Below, piece by piece: positions 34,539 through 43,006 of a stretch of 64,000 bases of DNA. The stretch is from NCBI GenBank assembly GCA_033875315.1, contig JANRJG010000032.1, positions 1-64,000 on the forward strand. The letters are read 5' to 3'. This DNA is from Candidatus Methylacidiphilales bacterium. GTDB lineage: Bacteria > Verrucomicrobiota > Verrucomicrobiia > Methylacidiphilales > CAZTYG01. The notes below the pieces were generated by a model that worked only from the letters and a program-made list of their open reading frames with translations, ran no database searches and was not told the DNA's origin. Each line of letters begins with the position of its first letter. The stretch's first letter is position 1. Made by a program: the position numbers and the translations under genes.

Positions 34539-35558
34539 TCAACAGAAAGCAAAGGCGTCTTCTCCCTCCCGGAACCCGCGTTCCCGGAGTTGACCGAGGA
34601 TGATCTCCCGCACATCCCAGGCGCCGGCCAGAACCAGAACGACGGCCTGTCCCGGCGAGGGTAGTTGTTCTACGGGATAGATAGGCAGGCCGTAAAGTTC
34701 CCGGCCGATTTTTTTGGGATCGATGTCGATCCATGCCTCTGCCGGAAGCCCCAGGCCCAGCAGGGGGCGGGCCCGCTTGCGGCTTTCCAGGCCGGCACCC
34801 CAGAGCCAGACCGATCTCCCGGCCCCGTGCCGCCTCCACCAGATGTCAAACCACTCCGCCTTCAGCCGGGCGAAGGCTTCCGCCCGGTAATGGGGGTGGG
34901 TGCGGGTCAAGCGCCCGGGACTGTCACGCCAGGTGAGCAGGGTTTCGGGAACTTTTTCCATCCGCACACCGGCATCCAGCAGGCGCAACCAGAAATCATA
35001 ATCCTCCGGAATGTCCCCCTCACGATAAGCCCCATGGATGGAAATCAATCCGCGCCGGAAAACCGTGGAGGGATTGGCCAGGGGGGAGTCGATGAATCGG
35101 CACCGATTGATGGCATCGGCGTCCACCAACGTGTTGAGCCAATCGACGTGACGACGGTAGCCGTGCGCATCGGGGTCATGGCCGGCGTAGGCCACCAGAC
35201 ATCCGGCCACTCCGGTATCCGGATGGTCCAACATCCAGCGGTATTGCTTTTCCAGGCGCTCCGGGTGACTGAGGTCATCGGCGTCCATCCGGGCAATGAG
35301 CGGTGCCCGGCAAAGGGATAGGCCTTCATTCAGGGAGGCCACCAACCCCCGGGCCGGACGGGTAAACACCCGGAAACGGGAATCCTTCCGTGCCGCATCG
35401 CCCAGGATCACCGGAGTGGCATCGCTCGATCCATCATCCATCACAACCGCCTCCCAGACAGTCAGGCTTTGTTGCGAAAGGGAGGCCAGAGCGTCCGTCA
35501 GGGTGGCCTCCCCGTCGCGCACCGAAAGCAGAACGGAAACAAGCGGTGCGGGGGGCAT
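34539..35558 (-). CDS. Family 2 glycosyltransferase
   Basis: The 339-residue GT-A-fold protein starts with PLVSVLLSVRDGEATLTDALASLSQQ. It has MDDGSSD (about 40-46), the metal-binding ARMDADDLSHP (about 90-99), and GDIPEDYDFWLRLL with the catalytic base (about 183-196). The final 100 residues (VWLWGAGLESRKRARPLL) resemble a nucleotide-binding C-terminal extension found in some such enzymes. The product glycan is unknown. No other polysaccharide genes are next to it. Confidence 0.88.
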   Translation of the reverse strand: MPPAPLVSVLLSVRDGEATLTDALASLSQQSLTVWEAVVMDDGSSDATPVILGDAARKDSRFRVFTRPARGLVASLNEGLSLCRAPLIARMDADDLSHPERLEKQYRWMLDHPDTGVAGCLVAYAGHDPDAHGYRRHVDWLNTLVDADAINRCRFIDSPLANPSTVFRRGLISIHGAYREGDIPEDYDFWLRLLDAGVRMEKVPETLLTWRDSPGRLTRTHPHYRAEAFARLKAEWFDIWWRRHGAGRSVWLWGAGLESRKRARPLLGLGLPAEAWIDIDPKKIGRELYGLPIYPVEQLPSPGQAVVLVLAGAWDVREIILGQLRERGFREGEDAFAFC

Positions 35559-35657
35559 GGAATCGTTTGGCAGACGGCAGCCGTACAGGGCAAGAGCAAA
35601 TACCGCGGGGAAGAATCACGTTGTCAGGGAGTTCCTTCCTATCCATAATGTAGGACC

Positions 35658-36404
35658 ATGAAAAACGTTCCGTTCCTGGCCCTGCTTTTGCTGAGCTCCT
35701 CGGTCTGCCAAGCCGGTCAAACCCTCGATCAGGCCAACATCAGTTACATCCAGAACGATGTCTCCGTCGCCGACGTTAAAATCCTCAACACGGGGGCGGG
35801 CGAAACCAAAAAAACCGCTGCGACGCTGAACCAAACCGTGACCCGGGACAACGCGGTCATCACCGGCGACAAATCCCGTGTCGAACTCAAATTCAACGAC
35901 GGCTCGGTCGCCCGCCTGGGCCAGTTCAGTGTCTTCTCCTTCAAAGAAGGCACCCGCGACGTCCAACTCAAACAGGGCTCGGTCCTCCTGAATGTCCCCA
36001 AAGGCATGGGCCAGACCAATATCAAAGCCGCGGCCGTCACCGCCGCCATCACCGGCACCACCGTCCTCTTCCAAGCCTACGAGAACTACGCCGCCATTTA
36101 TGTTTACGAGGGCTCGGTCTCGGTACCACCGAATTTTGTGCTCGGGCCCGGCGATGCCCTGATCTTCGAAAACGGGACCTACCGGGTGGAAAAATTCGAT
36201 GTCAAACAGGCCATCAGCACGGGAGCCCTCTTCACCAAATTCGTCGAAAGTCCGAACAACGCTCCTTTCACCCTGGATGAAATCTTCAAGCAAATCCCGC
36301 CCTCCGGCCCTGATCAACCCGGCGTGGATCCCCGGGTCGATGCGGTCTTGAACAAGATCATCAACACGCCTCCTCCCAAAGAAACGTACAACAATCGTGA
36401 TTGA
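35658..36404 (+). CDS. FecR-domain secreted protein
   Basis: The 248-residue protein has a signal peptide (FLALLLLSSSVCQA, cleavage near residue 19) and a FecR-type domain (about 60-150: VTRDNAVITGDKSRVELKFNDGSVARLGQFSVFSF, LKQGSVLLNVPKG). There is no membrane helix or anti-sigma N-terminus, so this is the stand-alone periplasmic type, not a classical iron-citrate anti-sigma factor. It is followed 35 bases later by a beta-barrel gene, which suggests a shared envelope function. Confidence 0.85.
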   Translation: MKNVPFLALLLLSSSVCQAGQTLDQANISYIQNDVSVADVKILNTGAGETKKTAATLNQTVTRDNAVITGDKSRVELKFNDGSVARLGQFSVFSFKEGTRDVQLKQGSVLLNVPKGMGQTNIKAAAVTAAITGTTVLFQAYENYAAIYVYEGSVSVPPNFVLGPGDALIFENGTYRVEKFDVKQAISTGALFTKFVESPNNAPFTLDEIFKQIPPSGPDQPGVDPRVDAVLNKIINTPPPKETYNNRD

Positions 36405-36439
36405 TCCGTGCCCCATCAGTCGCACCTAGAATCGAGTCT

Positions 36440-37384
36440 ATGAAACCGAGCTCACTTTTGATCATTCCGGGTCCACTCCTCTCGGCCCTCATGATTCTGA
36501 CCCAGATCCTGGTTCTTCCAGCCAAGTCCCAGATCGAGACCCAAACCGATGCCCGCCAACAACAGTTGGCCACCGAAACCGCACGCACGCAAAGCTTGGG
36601 CGCCTTCAAAAACGTGCTGCGCGAAGACGGCGGGGTGCTGGCCGCACGCCAGAAATGGGCCGACTTCCAAGTCGGCCTGCTGCAAGATTTCCAATACGAC
36701 AGCAATGCCAACTTCGACGGCAACGGCGGGGATGACTCCTTCAGCTACAGCCCGACGGTCTTCGCCGGCGCCAACGCCAGGATCAACAACGAATGGAGCG
36801 TCTCCGGAATGTCGACCTGGTCCTCCACTTGGTACGACGGCGTGGACGGACAGGATTACTGGGGCGCGACCGGATCGCTCCTGGCGCATTACCGCCCCCG
36901 GGCAAATTGGCCGGAGTTCTTCACCGGTGCCGAGGTGGACCGCTACGAGGCCTGGAATGACAGCACGGAAATCTCCAAGAGCATCTCCGCCGTGGCAGGG
37001 CTGCGCAACAATGTCCAGCTTGGCTCCAGCACCGGCCTTTTCTATCAATTCCGTTATGCCCACCGCTGGAGCGACCCCACCCTTTTCAACCGCGACCAAC
37101 TCACCGTGTCCCTCGGTCTGAGCCAGAGACTGGCCAAAGGCCTCTACCTCCAGCCGACCTATTCCTTTGGCTACTTTGCCTACGAAAATGATTTCGGTCC
37201 GGCCAATGACGTCGAACGCGAAGATTTGCGCCACGAATTCGCCCTCTCCCTCGTCTACCGGCTCACCACCTACTTGAGCCTGCGGCTTTCGGGTTCGTTC
37301 GTGGACAACGATTCCACCCTGGGCACGGCCAGCTACCAAAATTTCAGCACCGGCCTGAACTCCGGGCTCGTGTACAATTTCTGA
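36440..37384 (+). CDS. Outer-membrane beta-barrel protein
   Basis: The 314-residue protein has a signal peptide (SLLIIPGPLLSALMILTQILVLP, about 4-27) and then alternating amphipathic beta strands. It ends LNSGLVYNF with a terminal phenylalanine, the signature recognised by the BAM complex. No specific porin or transport family was recognised. The ATG at 36440 gives the signal peptide; an upstream in-frame start is unlikely. It lies directly after the FecR gene and ten bases before the nuclease gene. Confidence 0.8.
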   Translation: MKPSSLLIIPGPLLSALMILTQILVLPAKSQIETQTDARQQQLATETARTQSLGAFKNVLREDGGVLAARQKWADFQVGLLQDFQYDSNANFDGNGGDDSFSYSPTVFAGANARINNEWSVSGMSTWSSTWYDGVDGQDYWGATGSLLAHYRPRANWPEFFTGAEVDRYEAWNDSTEISKSISAVAGLRNNVQLGSSTGLFYQFRYAHRWSDPTLFNRDQLTVSLGLSQRLAKGLYLQPTYSFGYFAYENDFGPANDVEREDLRHEFALSLVYRLTTYLSLRLSGSFVDNDSTLGTASYQNFSTGLNSGLVYNF

Positions 37385-37394
37385 TCGGACCGGG

Positions 37395-37982
37395 ATGAAT
37401 TTCCCGCCCCCCGCCGCGGCCCTGCTGTCCGCACTGTGCGGCCTGCTCCTGGCCGTTGCGCCCGCGGCGGCCAACGGTTGGCAAGCCCTCGATTCCTGCC
37501 GGCTGCTGGAAAACCCGGGCAATGACGGGGACAGCTTCCACGTCAAAAAAGACGGCAAGGAATACATCTTCCGCCTGCTCTATGTCGACTGCCCCGAGCG
37601 CAAGGATCTGGGATTGACCCAGCGCACGACCGAACAGGCCCGTTACTTCAAGATCCTCAAGCGCGACCTCTACCCCCTTGCCGAACAGGCGGCCGCCTTT
37701 ACCACCAAGGCCCTGGGCCGTCCTTTCCGCATCCAAACCTGCTGGGAGGATGCGCGCGGCGACAGCCACCTGCCACGTTTCTACGCGGTGGTCACGACAG
37801 AGGGTGGGGACGACCTCGCCACACTGTTGGTGCGGGCCGGTCTGGCCCGCATCCACGGACGACCCGTCTCCGCACCCGGCGGCCGTTCCGGTGCCGAAGC
37901 CGTGGCCGCCCTGGAAAAGGAAGAGGCTGCCGCCCGGGCTGCCGCGCGCGGCGCCTGGGCCTTCCAGAAGGAAAAGAAATAA
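37395..37982 (+). CDS. Secreted thermonuclease-like (SNase) protein
   Basis: The 195-residue protein has a signal peptide of about 27 residues and a staphylococcal-nuclease fold. Key parts are NDGDSFHVKKDGKEYIFRLLYVDCPE (about 43-68; the YVDCPE strand includes the metal-binding Asp), LPRFYAVV and the final helix. SNase-like enzymes cleave DNA or RNA with calcium. The C-terminal tail is Ala/Glu/Lys-rich. The neighbouring genes are a beta-barrel gene upstream and tatC downstream. Confidence 0.85.
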   Translation: MNFPPPAAALLSALCGLLLAVAPAAANGWQALDSCRLLENPGNDGDSFHVKKDGKEYIFRLLYVDCPERKDLGLTQRTTEQARYFKILKRDLYPLAEQAAAFTTKALGRPFRIQTCWEDARGDSHLPRFYAVVTTEGGDDLATLLVRAGLARIHGRPVSAPGGRSGAEAVAALEKEEAAARAAARGAWAFQKEKK

Positions 37983-38018
37983 CTTTTGTCCGGACGGTTT
38001 TGCCCGTTCACTGTCGCC

Positions 38019-38801
38019 ATGTTCGAAGATGATCCCAAGCCGTTCATCGAGCACTTGGAGGAACTGCGCGTTTGCATCCTCAAGTGTCTCGGGGCTTTGA
38101 CCGTGGGCATGATCCTGGCCGCAGTCTTCACCAACGACCTGCTGGCCCTCCTGCGCTCCCCGTTGGACCCGGCCCTGAAGGAGCACCAGATCGATCCCGG
38201 ACGCTTCCTCTTCATGATGAACCCGCTGGACCCGATGACGCTGACCTTCCAGACCGCGCTTTTCGGGGGCATTTTATTCGCCCTGCCTTTCATGCTTTTT
38301 TTCATCGGCCAGTACCTGCTGCCCGCCCTCAGTCCCAGGGAACGGAGAATGCTCCTGCCCGGTGCCGCCGTCGGCTGCTTTCTGTTTATCCTCGGAGTGG
38401 CCTTCTGTTACTGGATCGTGCTTCCCAGGACCATGCAGTTCCTCATCGCCTGGTCCTTCGAGCTCGGGGCCGAGCCCCGCTACCCTTATCAGGAATACAT
38501 CGGTATGGTGGTGCAACTGCTGGCCGGCTTCGGCGCGGCCTTCGAACTCCCCCTGATCATCGCCGTGCTGGCCAAATTGGGTGTGATCAACAGCCGCTTC
38601 CTCGCCACCTGGAGGCGTCACGCCGTGATCGTTCTCCTGGTCCTTTCCGCCATCATCACCCCCACCTCCGACCCCTTCACCCTCTGCGCCATGGCCGTGC
38701 CGCTCTACGTCCTTTATGAGGCCGGCATAGTGGCTGCTTGGTGGATCGAACGGCGCGCGGCGGCCTCCGACAAGGTTGCCGAGGACCCGCCTTCCGGCTA
38801 A
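38019..38801 (+). CDS. tatC: Twin-arginine translocase subunit TatC
   Basis: The 260-residue, six-helix membrane protein begins with KPFIEHLEELRVCILKCL, the TatC signature that receives the twin-arginine signal peptide. It ends with AVLAKLGVINSRFLATWRRHAVIVLLVLSAIITPTSDPFT, typical of the last helices. TatC forms the receptor of the Tat export system. tatA and tatB are not in the window. The ATG at 38019 gives the family start. miaB begins 11 bases after the stop. Confidence 0.94.
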   Translation: MFEDDPKPFIEHLEELRVCILKCLGALTVGMILAAVFTNDLLALLRSPLDPALKEHQIDPGRFLFMMNPLDPMTLTFQTALFGGILFALPFMLFFIGQYLLPALSPRERRMLLPGAAVGCFLFILGVAFCYWIVLPRTMQFLIAWSFELGAEPRYPYQEYIGMVVQLLAGFGAAFELPLIIAVLAKLGVINSRFLATWRRHAVIVLLVLSAIITPTSDPFTLCAMAVPLYVLYEAGIVAAWWIERRAAASDKVAEDPPSG

Positions 38802-38812
38802 TTTGGGCCCCC

Positions 38813-40174
38813 ATGCCCTCGTTTTTCATCAAGACCTACGGCTGCCAGATGAACGAGCGGGACTCCGAACAGGTGGCCCGCCAGCTGGTGGACCGGGGCT
38901 ATCTGCCCGCCGCAGACGAACACGCGGCCGACGTCGTCCTGCTCAACACCTGCAGCGTGCGCGACCAGGCGGAACAAAAGGCCCTCAACAAAATGGCCCA
39001 GCTCCAGGGCGAAAAAAAGAAGCAGCGCCCCGAGGTCGTGCTCGGTTTCATGGGTTGCATGGCCCAAAGCCGGGGCGGCGAACTCGCCCGCCTCCTCCCC
39101 GGCGTCGACCTCGTCGTCGGAACCCAAAAATACCACCGTGTGGCCGATTACATCGACACCCTGGTCAAAAGGGAGAAGCGCGATATGGACAACCTGCGCG
39201 CCACCATCGTCGACACCGCGGAGGAAGCGGGATCGCAGAACACCATACGCGACCATGATCCGGAAGGACCCGGCGCAACCGCTTTCGTCTCGATCATGCA
39301 GGGCTGCAACATGCACTGTGCCTTCTGCATCGTCCCCTCCACCCGAGGTGCCGAGCGCAGCCGGCCGCAGGAAGAAATCCTGGCCGAAGTCCGCAGCCTA
39401 ACGGCCCGGGGGGTCAAGGAAGTCACCCTGCTCGGTCAAATCGTCAACCTCTATGGCCGGACGGAATTTCCACGGGTGGATGGACGTTCCCCTTTCACCC
39501 AGTTGCTCTACGCCCTGCAAGAGGTGGAAGGACTGGAGCGCATCCGCTTCACCTCGCCGCACCCGATCGGCTACAAAAAAGATCTGGTCCAGGCCTTCCG
39601 CGACCTCTCGAAGCTGTGCGAGCACGTCCATCTCCCCTTGCAATCCGGCAGCGACCGCATCCTCAAAGCGATGGGCCGCGGATACACCGCGCGGCGCTAC
39701 CGTGAGCTCGTGGAGGAAATGCGCGCGGCCTGCCCCGGCCTGGCCATCACCACCGACATCATCGTTGGTTACCCCGGTGAAACCGAGTCGGACTACCTGG
39801 AAACGCGGCGCTTGGTCGAGGAAGTCGGCTTCGACAACGCCTTCATCTTCCGATACTCGGAACGCCGGGGCACTCCGGCCGCCTCCCTACCGGACCAGCT
39901 ACCGGACGAAACCAAAGAAGCCCGCAACCAGGACCTGCTCGCCGTGCTTGACCGGATCGCCGAGGCCAAGGGCCGGGAACTTCTGGGCCAGACGGTGGAA
40001 ATCCTCGTCGAGGGCCCGAGCAAAACCAACGCCAGCCGTCTTTCCGGAAGGACGCGTACCAACAAGCCGGTGATTTTTGAGGGCGACACCCGTCATTTGC
40101 ACCAATTGTTGCCGGTAAAAATCGTCGATACGACCGGCTTCACCCACTACGGGGACCCGGTGATCCACGGTTAA
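38813..40174 (+). CDS. miaB: tRNA-2-methylthio-N6-dimethylallyladenosine synthase
   Basis: MiaB adds a methylthio group to A37 of tRNAs using radical SAM chemistry. The 453-residue protein has the N-terminal cluster cysteines (TYGCQMN near 7-13, NTCSVRDQAEQ near 44-54, FMGCMAQ near 78), the radical SAM CNMHCAFCIVP (about 163-173), and a C-terminal TRAM domain. These features and QMNERDSE point to MiaB rather than RimO or MtaB. It follows tatC closely on the same strand. Confidence 0.95.
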   Translation: MPSFFIKTYGCQMNERDSEQVARQLVDRGYLPAADEHAADVVLLNTCSVRDQAEQKALNKMAQLQGEKKKQRPEVVLGFMGCMAQSRGGELARLLPGVDLVVGTQKYHRVADYIDTLVKREKRDMDNLRATIVDTAEEAGSQNTIRDHDPEGPGATAFVSIMQGCNMHCAFCIVPSTRGAERSRPQEEILAEVRSLTARGVKEVTLLGQIVNLYGRTEFPRVDGRSPFTQLLYALQEVEGLERIRFTSPHPIGYKKDLVQAFRDLSKLCEHVHLPLQSGSDRILKAMGRGYTARRYRELVEEMRAACPGLAITTDIIVGYPGETESDYLETRRLVEEVGFDNAFIFRYSERRGTPAASLPDQLPDETKEARNQDLLAVLDRIAEAKGRELLGQTVEILVEGPSKTNASRLSGRTRTNKPVIFEGDTRHLHQLLPVKIVDTTGFTHYGDPVIHG

Positions 40175-40217
40175 CCCGCAAGTCCCAACAGCGCATGCGG
40201 GTTGCGGGATGGGTAGT

Positions 40218-41624
40218 CTAACTCTCCGCTTCTTCAGCGGGAAAAACAGGCAGATCACAGTAGAACGTGCTTCCCTGCCCGGGAATGGAATCCACCCCGA
40301 TACGTCCCTGGTGGGCCCGGACTATCTCCCGGGCAATGGATAGACCCAACCCGATGCCTTCCCGTGTGGTGCCGGGGAGGCGGAAAAAGCGCTCGAAGAT
40401 CCGCTCCTGGTATTCACCCGGCACACCCGGCCCGTCGTCCGTGACGCTGAAACGGACATATTCTTTTCCCTCGGGAAAAGCCCGTAAACTGACGGTGCCG
40501 CCCTCGCCGCTGAATTTCAACGCATTGGAGATGAAGTTGCCCAAAACATGGCCGATCCGGGGGACATCGGCGCGCACCCCGGGGCAACCCGGCGCGACTT
40601 CGGTTACCAAGCGGATCCGGCGGGCGGCGGCGGCCTCGGAATGCGTCTGGACCACTTGGCCGATCAAATCGACCGGCCTGGCCGGCGATACCGCCAGTTG
40701 GTCGGCTCCCGCATCCAGACGCGAATGCTCCAGAAGATGGTTGAGGGTGCGAAGGAGCCGCTCACAATCCTCACAGGCCAGCCGCAGCATTTCATCCTGC
40801 TTGGCATTGAGCCCGCCGAATTTCTTTTCCAACAGCAGATGGAGCATGATCCGGATGGCCGTCAACGGCGTCTTGATTTCATGGCTGACCGTGGCCAGTT
40901 GGCTGGTTTTCAGGTCATCCTGCCAGCGGAGCCGGGTCACATCGACCAGGATGACGGCCAGCCCGAGCGCCGCCCCGCCTCCGGTCTGAAGACGGAAGAT
41001 CCGGGGCAGGTAATAGGCCTCTTTGTCTCCGAGCCGGAGATAAACCGCGCTGGCGGGATTGTCGGGGAGATAGTCGCGGTCGTGGTGGCGCACCGATTCG
41101 GCCAGTCGCTGGACCACCGGCGGCAGCCGGTCCTCCAAACCCAGCCGGGCCATCAACTGTTCTGCGGCCGGATTGAGCCGCTCGATTCTCGCCTCGGCAT
41201 CAACCAGGAAGAAGGGCGAGGGAAAGGCCTGCAAAACGGCCCGGTGACGGAGGTCCATGGCTTCCATCTTGCGGTCGGTCTCCTGCCGGTCGTGCCGCAC
41301 CTTTCCGGCCAGATCGTGGACCGCGTCCGCCAATGGTTCCATGTCGCCACCAACCTTCCCCTTCTGTGTCGGTTCCAGATCCCCCGTCTTCAACCGCTTG
41401 ATCACCTGGGTGATCCGTGCCAGGGGATCGACCACTTCCAGTTTGAACCAGTGATGCAGCAGAAGGGCCAGTCCGCCACCCACGAGGGCGAAGATCAGAC
41501 TTTCACCGAGAAACAATCCACCGTCCTTTGGATTCTCACTCCATTGGAGCCAAAAAATGCGGGCCACCGCGGCCAGCAGGACGACAAAGAGGGCCAACAC
41601 TCCCAGGGACCAACGTGAGCGCAT
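40218..41624 (-). CDS. KinB-like sensor histidine kinase
   Basis: The 468-residue membrane kinase has two helices (about 6-25 and 38-60), a HAMP-like stretch, a PAS-like domain (about 105-215), the phosphoacceptor HEIKTPLTAIR (about 238), and an ATPase domain with NFISNALKFS (about 345-354), DDGPGVP and GIGLGLS. It is 19 bases downstream of an NtrC-type regulator on the same strand; together they resemble the KinB/AlgB pair. The ATG at 41624 is chosen; the longer reading lies inside the regulator gene. Confidence 0.9.
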   Translation of the reverse strand: MRSRWSLGVLALFVVLLAAVARIFWLQWSENPKDGGLFLGESLIFALVGGGLALLLHHWFKLEVVDPLARITQVIKRLKTGDLEPTQKGKVGGDMEPLADAVHDLAGKVRHDRQETDRKMEAMDLRHRAVLQAFPSPFFLVDAEARIERLNPAAEQLMARLGLEDRLPPVVQRLAESVRHHDRDYLPDNPASAVYLRLGDKEAYYLPRIFRLQTGGGAALGLAVILVDVTRLRWQDDLKTSQLATVSHEIKTPLTAIRIMLHLLLEKKFGGLNAKQDEMLRLACEDCERLLRTLNHLLEHSRLDAGADQLAVSPARPVDLIGQVVQTHSEAAAARRIRLVTEVAPGCPGVRADVPRIGHVLGNFISNALKFSGEGGTVSLRAFPEGKEYVRFSVTDDGPGVPGEYQERIFERFFRLPGTTREGIGLGLSIAREIVRAHQGRIGVDSIPGQGSTFYCDLPVFPAEEAES

Positions 41625-41643
41625 AGCGGAAGAAGCTCCCAAC

Positions 41644-42978
41644 TCAACCGAGGTGCATCCGTTTGCGTTTGCGGTAGAGCGTGGCCGGGTCGATCCCGAG
41701 CATGCGGGCGGCCGCTTCCATGCTCTCGGTGGTTTCCAAAACCTTGGCGATGTGCTGGCGTTCCAGTTCCTCAATGGTGATCATCGCCCCCGGCCTGAGT
41801 TCGATCGGCGGACTGGTCCGGACACTATCCGGCAGGTCCTCCAAGCCGATCTTTGTGCCACGGGCCAGGATGACCGTGCGCTCCAAAACGTTGCGCAGTT
41901 CGCGCATGTTCCCCGGCCAGGCATAGCGCTGGAGACCATGAATGGCCTCCGGGGTGAGACCCGTGACCGCCTTACCCAGTTGGGTGGCGAAGAAGGAGGT
42001 GTATTTGCGCGCCAGGCGGGGGATGTCCGCCGGGCGTTCCCGCAAGGGGGTGAGCACGCCGGAAATGACCGACAACCGGTGGAAAAGCTCCTCGTGGAAC
42101 CGGCCCATGCGCACCTCCACCGCCAGGTCTTTCTGGGTGGTGGCGATAACCCGGACATCCGCGACCCGGAAGCGGGCTTCGCCGTCCCGTTCGTATTGCT
42201 TGTCACGAAGGAGACGCAGCAGGCGAACCTGTGCTTCCAGGGGCAATTCACCGATTTCATCCAGACAAAGCGTTCCACCGTGGGCCGCCGCCACCTTGCC
42301 CCAACTTTCCCTCGTGGCTCCGGGGAAGGTGCTGCGGGCATGGCCGAAGATTTCGCTTTCGAGCCGGGCCCTCTTGGGTCCGGAACAATGGACCGTGACA
42401 AAGGGCCGGCTCTGGAGCGGACTGCGTTGGTGGATTTCCCGGGCGAGGACGCTTTTACCGGTTCCGCTTTCCCCGCAGATCAGGATCGCGGCGGCCGTCC
42501 CCCCGGCCCGGAACATCGTCTCCAGCGCCTGTCTCAAACCCGGATTCTCGGATTCAAAGTCGGATTCCGGGAGGCGTGCCGCCATTTCCAACTCCAACTC
42601 GGAAATCCGCCGCTCCAAACGCTGGGTCTGCTCGACCCGTCCCACCACCCGCCGGAGTTGCTCTGGCGTGAACGGCTTTTCCAGGTAGTCAAAAGCACCG
42701 AATCGCATCGCGTTGACGGCAGTCTCGACGGTGGCATAGGCGGTGAAGACCACCACCGGTACCCCGGGAAATCGGGCATCAATCTCCGACAAGACTTCCA
42801 ATCCATTTTCCGGCCCCAACCTCAGGTCGATGAAAACCAGATCGTAGCGGTCCTCGGCCAGTTTATGCAGGGCGGCCGCGCCGCAATCCGCCACCGAAGA
42901 CTCATGCCCCTCGGCCTGGACGGCCAGGGACGTCGACTGACGGATCGACTTTTCATCGTCAACTACGAGCACTTTCAT
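41644..42978 (-). CDS. AlgB-like NtrC-family response regulator with altered sigma54 loop
   Basis: The 444-residue protein has a receiver domain (phosphoacceptor DLRLGPENG near 51, FTAYA, KPFT near 101), an AAA+ domain with GESGTGKS (about 170), LCLDEIGELP (Walker B) and YAWPGNMRELRNVLERT, and a Fis-type helix-turn-helix (MEAAARMLGIDPATLYRKRKRM). The sigma54-contacting GAFTGA loop is STFPGAT here, so activation through sigma54 is doubtful. It may act without sigma54 or as a repressor. It lies 28 bases after the hybrid kinase gene. Confidence 0.88.
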   Translation of the reverse strand: MKVLVVDDEKSIRQSTSLAVQAEGHESSVADCGAAALHKLAEDRYDLVFIDLRLGPENGLEVLSEIDARFPGVPVVVFTAYATVETAVNAMRFGAFDYLEKPFTPEQLRRVVGRVEQTQRLERRISELELEMAARLPESDFESENPGLRQALETMFRAGGTAAAILICGESGTGKSVLAREIHQRSPLQSRPFVTVHCSGPKRARLESEIFGHARSTFPGATRESWGKVAAAHGGTLCLDEIGELPLEAQVRLLRLLRDKQYERDGEARFRVADVRVIATTQKDLAVEVRMGRFHEELFHRLSVISGVLTPLRERPADIPRLARKYTSFFATQLGKAVTGLTPEAIHGLQRYAWPGNMRELRNVLERTVILARGTKIGLEDLPDSVRTSPPIELRPGAMITIEELERQHIAKVLETTESMEAAARMLGIDPATLYRKRKRMHLG

Positions 42979-43006
42979 GTGCGGATGCCGGATGATGCGG
43001 ATGATT

